DNA of 64,000 nt from the NCBI RefSeq assembly GCF_002979455.1, contig NZ_PCOU01000003.1, positions 1 to 64,000 of the forward strand. Direction: 5' to 3'. Below the pieces are notes generated by a model. It was not told the origin of the DNA. It made no database searches and saw nothing but the letters and a program-made list of their open reading frames with translations. Source of the stretch: Chryseobacterium sp. MYb7 (GTDB lineage Bacteria > Bacteroidota > Bacteroidia > Flavobacteriales > Weeksellaceae). Below are positions 6,258-16,127 of the stretch, piece after piece; position 1 is the stretch's first letter; every line of letters begins with the position of its first letter. The position numbers were made by a program, and so were the translations under genes.

Positions 6258-8501
6258 TCAAATATAGGGCTTTTTGAACGTTAAAATAAAAGAAGTACCC
6301 TCTCCATTGCTTTCAAAATCCACATTTCCACCAATTCTTTTCATAATACGGTGCACAATAGACAATCCGATCCCGTTTCCTTTAAATTTCTTGGCATTAT
6401 CCATTCTGTTGAAGATCTTAAACATCTTATGCTTTTCCTCTTCTGGAATACCAATACCATTATCGGAAATTCTGTAAATAATAACCTCCCCATCTTCCGT
6501 TCCTTCTATTTCCACTTTTGGATTCTCTTTGTGAGAAGAATATTTTACGGCATTATTGATAATATTCAGAAATACCTGGTGAAGCATCGTTTTATCTCCT
6601 AAAACATCAGGACATTCTTTAATAATAACCTCACTGGTCGGGCTTCCGTACGTCATCTTGGCATTTTCTGAAATTTTATAGATCGTAGAAGCTGTTTTCA
6701 GACTTTCAAGCTGAACTTCACTGTGCTTGGCACGGCTGAGCTGTAATACATCCTGCATCATTTCAGCCATACTATCAATCTCCTCGATAATCGTATTAAT
6801 CTTTGTTTTGCTTTTTTCAGTATCTCCGGCAAGATTTCCCAGAAGCATCTGGGCATTCAGTTTCATTACTGTCAGTGGAGTTCCTAAATCATGAGAAATA
6901 GTATAAGAAAAACTGTCAAGCTCTTCATTCACTTTTTTAAGCTCATCATTCAGGCTTTTGATAGCATTATAGTTTTTGTGGGATGTTTCTAAAATTAAAT
7001 CCCGTACAGCATGCACTGCACTTATATTTCGGGAGTTCCATCTTGTGGAATACCCTTTAATGTTTTCTGTAAAAATCTGGAAAGAAGTTCTGGGTGATAT
7101 GATCTGCTTTTCTTCTCCGTTTTGAGAAAAAACAACTACTCTTTTTTCAGGATTTCCCGCCCAGTCGATATGCTCATCAAACTCCTTTCGGAACCAGATC
7201 AGCATCTCGTTTTTATCTCTTTCGATAAAATAGATAATCACTCCTGCAGCATTTGTAGACAGCTTCAGTTCTTCACCGTAGTCTTTAAGGAAGCTTCTGC
7301 TTGCATAAATACGGTCATTGGTATGTCCCAATCCCCATTGTATAATTTTTGCAATGCTTTCAATGTCCGGCGTACTACCGGATGTGATAATGCTGTCATC
7401 CGAAATAATGGCCAATCCATCTGCCTCCGGTAAGTTTTGTATCTCTGTTTTACTTTCAATAAGAGAATCAAGCAGATGGTTATGTTTTAAAAATTTCGTT
7501 TTTAGTTCAGCAATTTTTTCATTAAGTTCCAGGCGGTAATTCAGCTCCCGTTTGGATTTAAAAGAAGAATAGGCATTAGCTGCCAATGTTGTGAAAATTC
7601 CAGCCTGCACCCTGTCCTCAAGGTCAATATGCTTTGGCTCTATATTCTGGCAGGTAACCAGTCCCCAAAGATGATTATCTATAATAATGGAAACACTGAA
7701 GCTGGAAGCGGCTCCTGAATTTTTAAGATACTGCCCATGAATAGGCGACATTCCTCTTGATGCTGAAAAAGTAAGGTCAATACTTTCAGGGCTTTTGCTT
7801 AAAATGGGAACAGTATCGGCAAACACATTGCTGAAAATTCTTTTTCTCTTCTTCAGATAAAGATCGCGTGCCTGTTTCGGAATATCAGATTCCGGATAAT
7901 GAAGACCAAGAAAGCTTTCCATGTTTTCATTTTTCCTTTCCGCAATTACTTTCCCGGAACCGTCCATCATGAATTTATAAACCATCATGCGGTCATAGTT
8001 CACTACCTTCGTCAAGGTTTCCAGAAGATGATTCCAGAGTTCTTTTTCATTGTCAATGATATAAAAATTATCGTATTTATTGGAAATCCGTTTGTCAGGA
8101 TTGATCAGTACTTCTTCAAATTCCAGGAAGATATGGACTTCACTTCTGAAAACAGAAAAGTGATATTCTTTTTCGCCGATGAAAATCTTGTCAAAATAGG
8201 TTTCGTTTTTACGTCTGGTAAATCTTTCCAGTGATGTATATATTTCCGAATTGATAATACTCTGAAAACTTTCCGGAAAGTCTGTAAGCTTCCTGTCGAA
8301 AAGTTTTTCCGGACTTTCGATTGTAAATATATCCGAGATATTCCTGCTAAAAAAAGTGATGGTACGGGAATCCGCATCAATGCCAATCAAGTAACCAAAA
8401 CTTTGTATAGAACCCGGAATATGGATAGGTTCTTCATGACATTCTACAAAATTCATATATCTCTTCAGTCTATTAATCAAATATAATGATTTTTTAAACA
8501 A
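6258..8501 (-). CDS. Bacteriophytochrome sensor histidine kinase
   Basis: A 747-residue red/far-red photoreceptor kinase. Domains: PAS (~20-125) with the chromophore-attachment Cys21 in VECHEEPIHIPG; GAF (~150-310) with ESDIPKQARDLY (Asp206) and SPIHGQYL (His255); PHY (~325-505) with the tongue motif PRTSF (470-474); HisKA with phospho-acceptor His537 in SHDLGTPL; HATPase_c with NIINNAVKYS, DNGIGIP and GNGIGLS. The His that follows the GAF Cys in DrBphP (CHH, His290) is replaced by Gln285 (CQN). An internal ATG at 8456 would leave Cys6 and is an alternative start. Heme oxygenase follows in the same operon. No response regulator is nearby. Confidence 0.93.
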   Translation of the reverse strand: MFKKSLYLINRLKRYMNFVECHEEPIHIPGSIQSFGYLIGIDADSRTITFFSRNISDIFTIESPEKLFDRKLTDFPESFQSIINSEIYTSLERFTRRKNETYFDKIFIGEKEYHFSVFRSEVHIFLEFEEVLINPDKRISNKYDNFYIIDNEKELWNHLLETLTKVVNYDRMMVYKFMMDGSGKVIAERKNENMESFLGLHYPESDIPKQARDLYLKKRKRIFSNVFADTVPILSKSPESIDLTFSASRGMSPIHGQYLKNSGAASSFSVSIIIDNHLWGLVTCQNIEPKHIDLEDRVQAGIFTTLAANAYSSFKSKRELNYRLELNEKIAELKTKFLKHNHLLDSLIESKTEIQNLPEADGLAIISDDSIITSGSTPDIESIAKIIQWGLGHTNDRIYASRSFLKDYGEELKLSTNAAGVIIYFIERDKNEMLIWFRKEFDEHIDWAGNPEKRVVVFSQNGEEKQIISPRTSFQIFTENIKGYSTRWNSRNISAVHAVRDLILETSHKNYNAIKSLNDELKKVNEELDSFSYTISHDLGTPLTVMKLNAQMLLGNLAGDTEKSKTKINTIIEEIDSMAEMMQDVLQLSRAKHSEVQLESLKTASTIYKISENAKMTYGSPTSEVIIKECPDVLGDKTMLHQVFLNIINNAVKYSSHKENPKVEIEGTEDGEVIIYRISDNGIGIPEEEKHKMFKIFNRMDNAKKFKGNGIGLSIVHRIMKRIGGNVDFESNGEGTSFILTFKKPYI

Positions 8502-8837
8502 TTTTCACTTTTGTGGTATCTGATTTTAAAGTTCACACTTTCAAGCATTCATCGGAGATTTTCAAGGAAAAAAAGTATTAAAAGCACATTAAAATATTCT
8601 TCATTTTTCACCTTTTTTAATGCCATATCTCTAAAATATACAAAAAAAAATCTAATAATCAAACCGTTCAATCTTTAACCATGATTCATAGCATGGATTG
8701 CATATTATTAACCTTAATAATTGTTTTATTTAAACAAATTTTGTTAAATTTATATCACCAAATAATGAATATGATCAAAATACATTGAATTATTCACAAT
8801 AAATTCAATATAAAATTTAAATTCAAATAATACTATT
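8502..8837. other. Intergenic region between divergent genes
   Basis: 336 bp of very AT-rich DNA upstream of both the phytochrome kinase and the Ntn-hydrolase. No ORF, repeat or clean TAnnTTTG promoter was recognised. It must hold two divergent promoters. Confidence 0.6.
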
Positions 8838-9887
8838 ATGAAAAAGTTCCCATTAATTTTATTTTCTCTGGTCCTCTCTATAGGATTATGGAATCCATCA
8901 GAAGCCTGCACAAGGGTCGTCTACAAAGGTCCCCAGAATACCGTTATCACAGCACGATCTATGGATTGGCGTGATGAAATTCCCGCCAACTTATGGGTTC
9001 TACCAAAAGGAATAGACCGCAACGGACAGGTAGGCTCTAAATCTGTAAAGTGGACCGCCAAATACGGGAGTCTTATCAGCTCTTCATGGGACATAGCTTC
9101 TGCAGATGGGATGAATGAGAAGGGATTGGTTGCCAACTTACTTTGGTTAGGAGAATCCCAATACCCGAAATTTGATGGAAAAGGAAGTAAAAAAGGAATT
9201 GCCATTTCATTATGGGCACAATATTATCTTGATAATTTTGCTACGGTAAAAGAAGCGGTAGAATTTTCACGAAAAGAACCGTTTGTTATTGTAAGTGATT
9301 ATATTCCGGGAACAGAAAGATTTACAACCGTGCATCTTTCCATTTCTGATGCTTCAGGAGACAACGCAGTATTTGAATATATTGACGGAAAACTGGTTAT
9401 TCATCATGATCCTTCTTATACGGTAATGACCAACTCTCCGGTTTTTGAAGAACAGCTGGCCCTTAACAATTACTGGAAAGGGATTCCGGGAACTGTCATG
9501 CTTCCGGGAACCAACCGTGCTGCAGACCGTTTCGTAAGAGCTTCTTATTACATCAATGCAATTCCACAGACTGCAGATACCCGCACAGCAATAGCCAGTG
9601 TTTTCAGCGTGATCAGAAACTGCTCTGTTCCTTACGGAATCACTTCTGCAACGGAACCGAATATTTCATCAACAAGATGGCGCTCTGTTTCGGATCAGAA
9701 AAACCTGGTGTATTATTTTGAAACGGTTTTTACTCCAAACACCTTTTGGGTAGACCTTAAAGATTTTGATTTGAGCCCTAAAGGAAAGGTGATGAAACTG
9801 GATTTGAGTAACAATAATACCTACAACGGTAAATCCAATGCGAATTTTAAAGAATCTGCCCCATTCACATTCTTAGGATTAAAATAG
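8838..9887 (+). CDS. Secreted linear-amide C-N hydrolase (choloylglycine hydrolase / penicillin acylase-like)
   Basis: A 349-residue Ntn-hydrolase. A signal peptide (residues 1-23) ends at Ala23, so cleavage exposes Cys24 of CTRVVYKG as the N-terminal nucleophile, the hallmark of cholylglycine hydrolase and penicillin V acylase. RSMDWRDE (the conserved Asp), the Asn of TNSPVFEEQ and the Arg of AADRFVRASYY complete the usual active-site set. It is likely periplasmic or exported, and cleaves a linear amide such as an N-acyl amino acid or N-acyl homoserine lactone; bile salts are possible but not implied. It lies 163 bp upstream of the porin/transporter/sdh operon in the same direction and may or may not share its transcript. 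Confidence 0.85.
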   Translation: MKKFPLILFSLVLSIGLWNPSEACTRVVYKGPQNTVITARSMDWRDEIPANLWVLPKGIDRNGQVGSKSVKWTAKYGSLISSSWDIASADGMNEKGLVANLLWLGESQYPKFDGKGSKKGIAISLWAQYYLDNFATVKEAVEFSRKEPFVIVSDYIPGTERFTTVHLSISDASGDNAVFEYIDGKLVIHHDPSYTVMTNSPVFEEQLALNNYWKGIPGTVMLPGTNRAADRFVRASYYINAIPQTADTRTAIASVFSVIRNCSVPYGITSATEPNISSTRWRSVSDQKNLVYYFETVFTPNTFWVDLKDFDLSPKGKVMKLDLSNNNTYNGKSNANFKESAPFTFLGLK

Positions 9888-10050
9888 ATATTTCACCACA
9901 AAAATCCTTACACTAAGTAAAACATTCTGTCTTCAGCAGAGGAAAGGATCTAAGTATGCCAAATGATGATTTCAAACAACTGTCATCAGGTTCATTTACA
10001 GTAAGAAATATGGGGTAAATAAAGTTCCACAATAAAAAAACAAAAAAGAT

Positions 10051-11217
10051 ATGGCCTTTTTTTCGACTAAAAAGAAAAGCCTGATCGTATGCATGCTGGC
10101 CTGCGGGTTATCTGCTTATGCGCAAAATCAGGATTCTCTGAAGACCACACCTCCTCCACAGGAAGAAGACAATGTAAAATATCCGCAGCTGCAGATCAAA
10201 GGCCTCTTTCAGGCGCGTTATCTGGTAGGGATGAGTAAAGATGTTGATGTAAACGGACTTCATCATACCGATGGTTCCGGAACTGATAACAATTTCATGC
10301 TCAAATACATGAGGGTTCAGGTTCGGGCACAGATCAGCAAACGTACGGAAGTAGTTGTTTTGGCCAACCTTGCTGATTTTAAAAATGATCCCAAAAGCAG
10401 AGTTCTTGAAAATGCTTATCTGAAGTACACCTTCAATCCTAAATTAGCGATTACCGTAGGACAATTCAGACCTTGGTTTGGTATTGAAGAGACTTATCCA
10501 ATTGACATTATTAAATCTTTAGACTGGTCCAATCAATACACAGAATTCGGAAAACTGGGCTGGACAAGCTTCCAGATCGGGATGTCTGCCACAGGACAGC
10601 TTCAGTTGGGAGAAATACCTTTTCAATATGCAGTTTCTATAGTTAATGGGAACGGAAAGAATCAAATCAATGACAACGATAACGGAAAACAATATTCTAC
10701 CCGTCTTGTTTTTGGATTATCAAAAAAATATCACTTTAATGTAGGTCTGAATGGAGGTACAGGAGAGGTTTTCAGCAAAAAAGTATACGCTTTGGGAGTA
10801 GATTTGAGTTCACTGATCGAATTTAATCCGAAATGGAGTCTTGACATGCAGCTGGAAGCTAAACAGGCAACCAACCACGTTCTCTACAATTCTATTGCTC
10901 CTGAATTAAGACCTGATAATCCTGATCAATACCTGATCCGCGGTGCTTATTTCCTTCCGAATTTAAGATATGAGATCAATCATAAAAATCTAAGTGCCTT
11001 CGAATTGTCTTGCCGTTACGAATATCTTGACACTAATTTCAGAATGGCTTCCAACCCAAGACAAACGATTACCCCCATGTTCGGATTGGAATTCCTGAAA
11101 AATTATGGAGCTAGAATTCAGCTGGGTGTACAGTTTGACCGCTACAAATATCAGGTAGAAAACACATCACAATACAATAATAATCTATTCATTGTACAGG
11201 TACAAAGTAGATTCTAA
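10051..11217 (+). CDS. OprO/OprP-type outer-membrane porin
   Basis: A 388-residue outer-membrane protein with a Sec signal peptide (to AYA-Q, ~residue 24). The beta-barrel is of the phosphate-selective porin O/P family: repeated amphipathic strands such as LKYMRVQVRAQI and KLAITVGQFRPWFG, and a terminal aromatic/basic strand ending VQVQSRF. In this operon it most likely passes C4-dicarboxylates rather than phosphate, since a DASS transporter gene follows after 20 bp and sdhCAB after that. The substrate statement is inference from context. Confidence 0.85.
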   Translation: MAFFSTKKKSLIVCMLACGLSAYAQNQDSLKTTPPPQEEDNVKYPQLQIKGLFQARYLVGMSKDVDVNGLHHTDGSGTDNNFMLKYMRVQVRAQISKRTEVVVLANLADFKNDPKSRVLENAYLKYTFNPKLAITVGQFRPWFGIEETYPIDIIKSLDWSNQYTEFGKLGWTSFQIGMSATGQLQLGEIPFQYAVSIVNGNGKNQINDNDNGKQYSTRLVFGLSKKYHFNVGLNGGTGEVFSKKVYALGVDLSSLIEFNPKWSLDMQLEAKQATNHVLYNSIAPELRPDNPDQYLIRGAYFLPNLRYEINHKNLSAFELSCRYEYLDTNFRMASNPRQTITPMFGLEFLKNYGARIQLGVQFDRYKYQVENTSQYNNNLFIVQVQSRF

Positions 11218-11237
11218 ACGCTTAAATAGTTAGTATC

Positions 11238-12668
11238 ATGAAAGAAATTAATATCAAAAACGTAGTAATCACATTTGTTGTTGCGTTGATCATATGGTTC
11301 ATTCCTGCCCCTAAAGGTGTTGCAGAGAATGCCTGGCATCTGTTTGCCATCTTTGCAGCCACCATTTTAGGAATCATTCTTAAAGCGGCTCCCATGGGTA
11401 CCATGTGTATGATGGCCATTGGTTTTACAGCTCTTACACAGGTCGTTGCTCCGGGAGACGCAGGAAAATCTATCACTAAAGCCCTTTCCGGTTTTGGAGA
11501 CAAAGTAATCTGGTTAATCGGGATTTCATTCTTTATTGCCAGAGGATTTATCAAAACAGGATTGGGAAACCGTATTGCCTTTTTATTCATCAGAGTTTTT
11601 GGAAAAAGCTCATTAGGATTGGCTTATGGATTAGGATTGGCCGATGTTTGTCTGGCACCTGCTATTCCAAGTAATACCGCAAGAGGAGGTGGAATTATTT
11701 ACCCGATCATGAAATCTATGGCCATAAGTTTTGATTCCGTTCCGGAAAAACCGGAAACTCATAGAAAACTAGGATCATTCTTAACCTTGAACAGCTACTA
11801 CATGAACCTCATCGCTTCTTCAATGTTCCTTACCGGAACTGCAAGTAACCCGATGTGTCAGAAATTTGCAGCTAACCTTGGTATTGATATTACATGGATG
11901 TCATGGGCTGCAGCAGGTTTTGTTCCCGGTGCGGTAGCCTTCTTTGTCGTTCCTTTGGTATTGTACAAATTATATCCGCCTGAATTGAAAAAAACAGGTG
12001 ATGCTCCAAAAATGGCCGCTCAGAAATTAAAAGAAATGGGCCCTATTTCCAGAAACGAATGGCTGATGCTGCTGGCATTTTTTATTCTTCTAGCCCTTTG
12101 GATATTTGGTGGAGCACTTTCCATTGATGCCACTACGACAGCATTTATCGGATTAACCTTATTGCTGTTAACTTCAGTATTAACCTGGGAAGATGTAAAA
12201 GGTGAAAAAGGAGCATGGGATACTATCGTTTGGTTCGCCGTATTGGTAATGATGGCAAGTTCTTTAAATGAATTGGGATTCATTGGCTGGTTCAGTGACC
12301 TTATTAAGGTGCAAATTGGAGGCTTGAGCTGGCAGGTAGCCTTCCCTGTTATTATTCTGGTTTATTTCTTCAGTCACTATATTTTTGCCAGTGCTACGGC
12401 TCACGTTGCTGCCATGTATGCAGCATTGCTGGGTGTAGGGGTTTCTTTAGGAATTCCACCTATGTTATTGGCGATGATGCTTGGCTTCATGGGTTCCATT
12501 TATGGAGTACTTACGCATTACGGACACGGCCCGGCTCCTGTATTCTTCGGAAGTGGATATGTAGATCTGAAAGCCTGGTGGGTAAGAGGTCTTGAAATAG
12601 GAATCGTTCTGTTAATCATTTACATGGTTGTAGGAGGATTGTGGATGAAAGTCTTAGGATATTATTAA
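11238..12668 (+). CDS. DASS-family dicarboxylate transporter (SLC13/CitT-like)
   Basis: A 476-residue inner-membrane protein with about 12-14 predicted helices. It carries the paired re-entrant loop motifs of DASS transporters, PSNTARGGG and, in the second half, SATAHVAAMYAA (the Ser-Asn-Thr / Ser-Ala-Thr equivalents). Length and N-terminal pattern (IPAPKGVAENAWHLFAIF) match the 2-oxoglutarate/malate translocator and TtdT/CitT antiporter branch. It probably exchanges succinate, fumarate or malate. It sits 20 bp after the porin and 16 bp before sdhC, giving an uptake-to-oxidation operon. Confidence 0.9.
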   Translation: MKEINIKNVVITFVVALIIWFIPAPKGVAENAWHLFAIFAATILGIILKAAPMGTMCMMAIGFTALTQVVAPGDAGKSITKALSGFGDKVIWLIGISFFIARGFIKTGLGNRIAFLFIRVFGKSSLGLAYGLGLADVCLAPAIPSNTARGGGIIYPIMKSMAISFDSVPEKPETHRKLGSFLTLNSYYMNLIASSMFLTGTASNPMCQKFAANLGIDITWMSWAAAGFVPGAVAFFVVPLVLYKLYPPELKKTGDAPKMAAQKLKEMGPISRNEWLMLLAFFILLALWIFGGALSIDATTTAFIGLTLLLLTSVLTWEDVKGEKGAWDTIVWFAVLVMMASSLNELGFIGWFSDLIKVQIGGLSWQVAFPVIILVYFFSHYIFASATAHVAAMYAALLGVGVSLGIPPMLLAMMLGFMGSIYGVLTHYGHGPAPVFFGSGYVDLKAWWVRGLEIGIVLLIIYMVVGGLWMKVLGYY

Positions 12669-12684
12669 TCATAAAATCAAAAAT

Positions 12685-13341
12685 ATGTTATCAACATTGT
12701 CAAGAAAAATGCTGATGTGCCTTACCGGACTCTTTTTGGGATTCTTCCTGTTGATTCATTTCCTTGGAAATCTTCAGCTTTTCCTTCCGCAGGAACAGGC
12801 ACACTTACAATTTAATGCGTATTCGCATTTTTTATCAGGAAATATCATTATCAAAATAGTTTCCTACGTTTTGTATGCCAGCATTATTCTGCATGCAGTA
12901 GACGGATTAATTATCACGTTAAAAAACAGAAAGTCTGGCGGAGATTATAAGACCGACAGACGTGGAAGAGCCAGTAAATGGGCTTCCCGAAATATGGGAA
13001 TCCTCGGAACATTAATCCTTATTTTCCTGGTGATCCATTTCCAGAACTTCTGGTATATCTACAAATTCGGAACTCCTCCTTTGGATGAAAACGGAAATAA
13101 AGATCTCTACATTCTGGTCGTCAATGTCTTTAAAGAATGGTGGTATGTTATCATTTACGTGTTATCAATGATCGCTCTGTGTTATCACCTTATTCATGGG
13201 ATACACAGTGCCGTAAGAACCCTGGGATTGTATCATCCTAAGTTTGTAAAATGGTTTAAGACTGTTGGGATTGCTTATTCAATCATTATCTGTGTAGGTT
13301 TTGCATTGATGCCCATCTATGTATTTTTTACTTATCAATAA
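12685..13341 (+). CDS. sdhC: Succinate dehydrogenase / fumarate reductase cytochrome b subunit
   Basis: A 218-residue inner-membrane subunit with five predicted helices, as in the single-subunit (type B) anchors of Bacteroidota and Wolinella. It carries membrane His residues suited to two b-type hemes ([36 protein letters not shown]). It passes electrons between menaquinone and the Fe-S subunit. It starts 16 bp after the transporter gene and ends 11 bp before sdhA. Confidence 0.93.
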   Translation: MLSTLSRKMLMCLTGLFLGFFLLIHFLGNLQLFLPQEQAHLQFNAYSHFLSGNIIIKIVSYVLYASIILHAVDGLIITLKNRKSGGDYKTDRRGRASKWASRNMGILGTLILIFLVIHFQNFWYIYKFGTPPLDENGNKDLYILVVNVFKEWWYVIIYVLSMIALCYHLIHGIHSAVRTLGLYHPKFVKWFKTVGIAYSIIICVGFALMPIYVFFTYQ

Positions 13342-13352
13342 ACAGAACGATC

Positions 13353-15269
13353 ATGATTTTAGATTCAAAAATACCACAGGGCCCATTGGAACATAAATGG
13401 GAAAATTATAAAAAGAAAGCAAGACTCGTAAACCCTGCTAACCGTAAAAAGCTGGATGTAATTGTTGTAGGAACAGGATTAGCGGGAAGTTCAATTGCAG
13501 CTTCTCTGGGAGAAATGGGATATAATGTGAAATCATTCTGTTTTCAGGACAGCCCGAGAAGAGCCCACTCTGTGGCAGCGCAGGGAGGTGTGAATGCTGC
13601 AAAAAACTATAAAAATGATGGCGACAGTGTCTACAGAATGTTTGTAGATACCTTGAAAGGAGGAGACTTCAGAGCCCGTGAAGCCAATGTATATCGAATG
13701 GCAGAATGTTCTCTGAACCTTATCGATCAGGCTGTAGCGCAAGGTGTCCCTTTTGGACGTGAATATGGTGGCTATCTGAACAACCGATCCTTCGGAGGAG
13801 TTCAGGTAAGCCGTACGTTCTATGCAAGAGGACAAACGGGACAGCAGCTTCTTCTGGGCGCTTATCAGGCTTTGATGAGACAGGCTGGAAAAGGCTCTGT
13901 ACAATTGTTTTCAAGACACGAAATGCTGGATCTCGTAACCGTTGAAGGAAAAGCCAGAGGAATTATCGTAAGGAATTTAGACACAGGAGACATTGAAAGA
14001 CATGCAGCACACGCTGTAATATTGGCAACGGGAGGTTACGGAAAAATCTATTACCTGTCCACCCTTGCCATGGGATGTAATGGTTCTGCAATCTGGAGGG
14101 CTCATAAAAAAGGAGCTTTAATGGCTTCCCCAAGCTGGATTCAGGTGCACCCTACTTCCCTTCCGCAATCCGGAGATTATCAGTCGAAACTGACTTTAAT
14201 GTCTGAATCATTACGTAATGACGGCCGAATCTGGGTTCCGTTAAAAGAAGGAGAAAAAAGACCTCCTAATGATATTCCTGAAAATGAAAGGGACTATTAT
14301 CTGGAAAGAAGATATCCTGCATTCGGAAATCTTGCTCCAAGGGATATTTCTTCACGTGCCGCCAAAGAAAGAATTGATGCCGGTTTCGGGATCGGACCGT
14401 TGAAAAATGCAGTTTATCTTGATTTTTCAAAAGCGATACAGGAACAGGGAAAAGGTAAGATTCAGGAAAAATATGGGAATTTATTTGACATGTATCTTAA
14501 AATAACAGGATACGATGCGTATAAAGAGCCTATGATGATCTCCCCTTCTGCACACTTCTCAATGGGGGGGCTTTGGGTAGATTATGAGCTGATGACTACT
14601 GTTCCGGGATTATTTGCTTTAGGTGAAGCTAATTTTGCAGATCACGGAGCGAACAGACTAGGAGCTAACTCGCTTCTACAGGCCTCAGTAGACGGATATT
14701 TCATTGCTCCTTACACGATCGCCAATTATCTGGCGGATGAAATCCATACCGGAAAAATTTCACCGGATACTCCTGAATTTGAACAGGCTGAAAATGCAGT
14801 TAAAAAACAGATCAACGATTTTATCAATATCAAAGGAACTAAAACCGTTGATTATTTCCACAAAACATTAGGAAAACTCCTGTATGATTATTGCGGACTG
14901 GCCAGAAATGAAGAAGGACTGAAATACGCTATTCAGGAAATCCGAAAACTGAAACAGGAATTCTACAAAGACTTAAGAGTTTCCGGACAGGGAGATAAAA
15001 TGAATACGGAACTGGAAAAAGCAGGTCGTGTAGCCGATTATTTTGAAATCGGAGAACTAATGTGCTATGATGCCTTAACCCGTAACGAATCCTGTGGAGC
15101 TCATTTCAGAGAAGAATTTCAGACTCCGGACGGAGAAGCCATGAGAAATGATGCTGAATACCAATTTATATCGGCATGGGCATGGGCAGGTGAAAATGCC
15201 GAACCTGAGCTGATCAGGGAACCTTTGATCTTTGAAGAGATTCAGCCAACGGTAAGAAGTTACAAATAA
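13353..15269 (+). CDS. sdhA: Succinate dehydrogenase / fumarate reductase flavoprotein subunit
   Basis: A 638-residue catalytic subunit. The FAD-binding fold begins [17 protein letters not shown] (~residue 30). The covalent-FAD segment is [15 protein letters not shown], followed by the substrate-site region HPTSLPQSG and the C-terminal FAD element [14 protein letters not shown]. Length and motifs match the B-type enzymes of Bacteroidota, which interconvert succinate and fumarate. Direction cannot be told from sequence. It is 11 bp after sdhC and 12 bp before sdhB. Confidence 0.95.
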   Translation: MILDSKIPQGPLEHKWENYKKKARLVNPANRKKLDVIVVGTGLAGSSIAASLGEMGYNVKSFCFQDSPRRAHSVAAQGGVNAAKNYKNDGDSVYRMFVDTLKGGDFRAREANVYRMAECSLNLIDQAVAQGVPFGREYGGYLNNRSFGGVQVSRTFYARGQTGQQLLLGAYQALMRQAGKGSVQLFSRHEMLDLVTVEGKARGIIVRNLDTGDIERHAAHAVILATGGYGKIYYLSTLAMGCNGSAIWRAHKKGALMASPSWIQVHPTSLPQSGDYQSKLTLMSESLRNDGRIWVPLKEGEKRPPNDIPENERDYYLERRYPAFGNLAPRDISSRAAKERIDAGFGIGPLKNAVYLDFSKAIQEQGKGKIQEKYGNLFDMYLKITGYDAYKEPMMISPSAHFSMGGLWVDYELMTTVPGLFALGEANFADHGANRLGANSLLQASVDGYFIAPYTIANYLADEIHTGKISPDTPEFEQAENAVKKQINDFINIKGTKTVDYFHKTLGKLLYDYCGLARNEEGLKYAIQEIRKLKQEFYKDLRVSGQGDKMNTELEKAGRVADYFEIGELMCYDALTRNESCGAHFREEFQTPDGEAMRNDAEYQFISAWAWAGENAEPELIREPLIFEEIQPTVRSYK

Positions 15270-15281
15270 AAAACAAAAATT

Positions 15282-16034
15282 ATGGATTTACATCTTAAGA
15301 TATGGAGACAGAAAGACAGAAAAAGTGAAGGAAAACTGGTCGGTTATGACCTAAAAGGATTGAATTCCCATATGTCTTTCTTAGAAATGCTGGATACCTT
15401 AAACGAAAAACTGATCATTGAAGGGGATGAACCTGTAGAATTTGATCACGACTGCCGTGAAGGGATCTGCGGACAATGTGGGATGATGATTAACGGTATT
15501 GCCCATGGTCCTTTGAAAAATACAACTACCTGCCAACTTCATTTACGGTCTTTTAAGGATGGAGAAACCATTTTGATAGAACCATTCCGTTCCGAAGCTT
15601 TTCCGGTGAAAAAAGATTTAAAAGTAGACCGTTCTGCTTTTGACAGAATTATATCTTCAGGAGGTTTTGTGTCTGTCAATACAGGTCAGGCACCTGATGC
15701 GACTTCTATTCCGGTGACTCACCAAACCGCTGAGGAAGCTTTTGATTCTGCCGCATGTATTGGATGTGGAGCTTGTGTTGCCACCTGTAAAAACGGAAGT
15801 GCAGCCTTGTTTACCTCTGCAAAGATTACCCATATGGCACTTCTTCCTCAGGGGAAAGAAGAACGAAGCAAAAGGGTGCTGGATATGATTGCCCAAATGG
15901 ATACGGAATTATTCGGGCACTGCTCCAATACGGAAGCCTGTGAAGTGGAATGTCCTCAGGGAATTTCCGTCCTGAATATAGCAAGAATGAATTTTGAGTA
16001 TAACAGAGCTTTGTTTTTCAGGAAGAAAAATTAG
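15282..16034 (+). CDS. sdhB: Succinate dehydrogenase / fumarate reductase iron-sulfur subunit
   Basis: A 250-residue electron-transfer subunit. The N-terminal ferredoxin domain has the [2Fe-2S] cysteines in CREGICGQCG plus a downstream Cys in NTTTCQL. The C-terminal domain has the [4Fe-4S] motif CIGCGACVATC and the last cluster cysteines in CSNTEACEVECP. It is the final gene of the porin-DASS-sdhCAB operon, closed by the terminator at 16062-16097. Confidence 0.95.
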   Translation: MDLHLKIWRQKDRKSEGKLVGYDLKGLNSHMSFLEMLDTLNEKLIIEGDEPVEFDHDCREGICGQCGMMINGIAHGPLKNTTTCQLHLRSFKDGETILIEPFRSEAFPVKKDLKVDRSAFDRIISSGGFVSVNTGQAPDATSIPVTHQTAEEAFDSAACIGCGACVATCKNGSAALFTSAKITHMALLPQGKEERSKRVLDMIAQMDTELFGHCSNTEACEVECPQGISVLNIARMNFEYNRALFFRKKN

Positions 16035-16061
16035 TCTGAAAAAACAAAGATAATAATAGGT

Positions 16062-16097
16062 AAAAGGACGAATTTGAATATTCAAATTCGTCCTTTT
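16062..16097. terminator. Bidirectional terminator after sdhB
   Basis: A 17-bp perfect inverted repeat (AAAAGGACGAATTTGAA and its complement) with a two-base centre is followed by TTTTTATTTTTT. It separates sdhB from the convergent cyclase gene. Confidence 0.88.
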
Positions 16098-16127
16098 TAT
16101 TTTTTGCCAAAGGTGATTTTTTTCTTT

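Noticed and set aside
8838..9887. Lipoprotein interpretation of the N-terminal Cys
   Set aside because: The residues before Cys24 (Ser-Glu-Ala) do not form a lipobox, and the Ntn-hydrolase fold needs a free N-terminal Cys.
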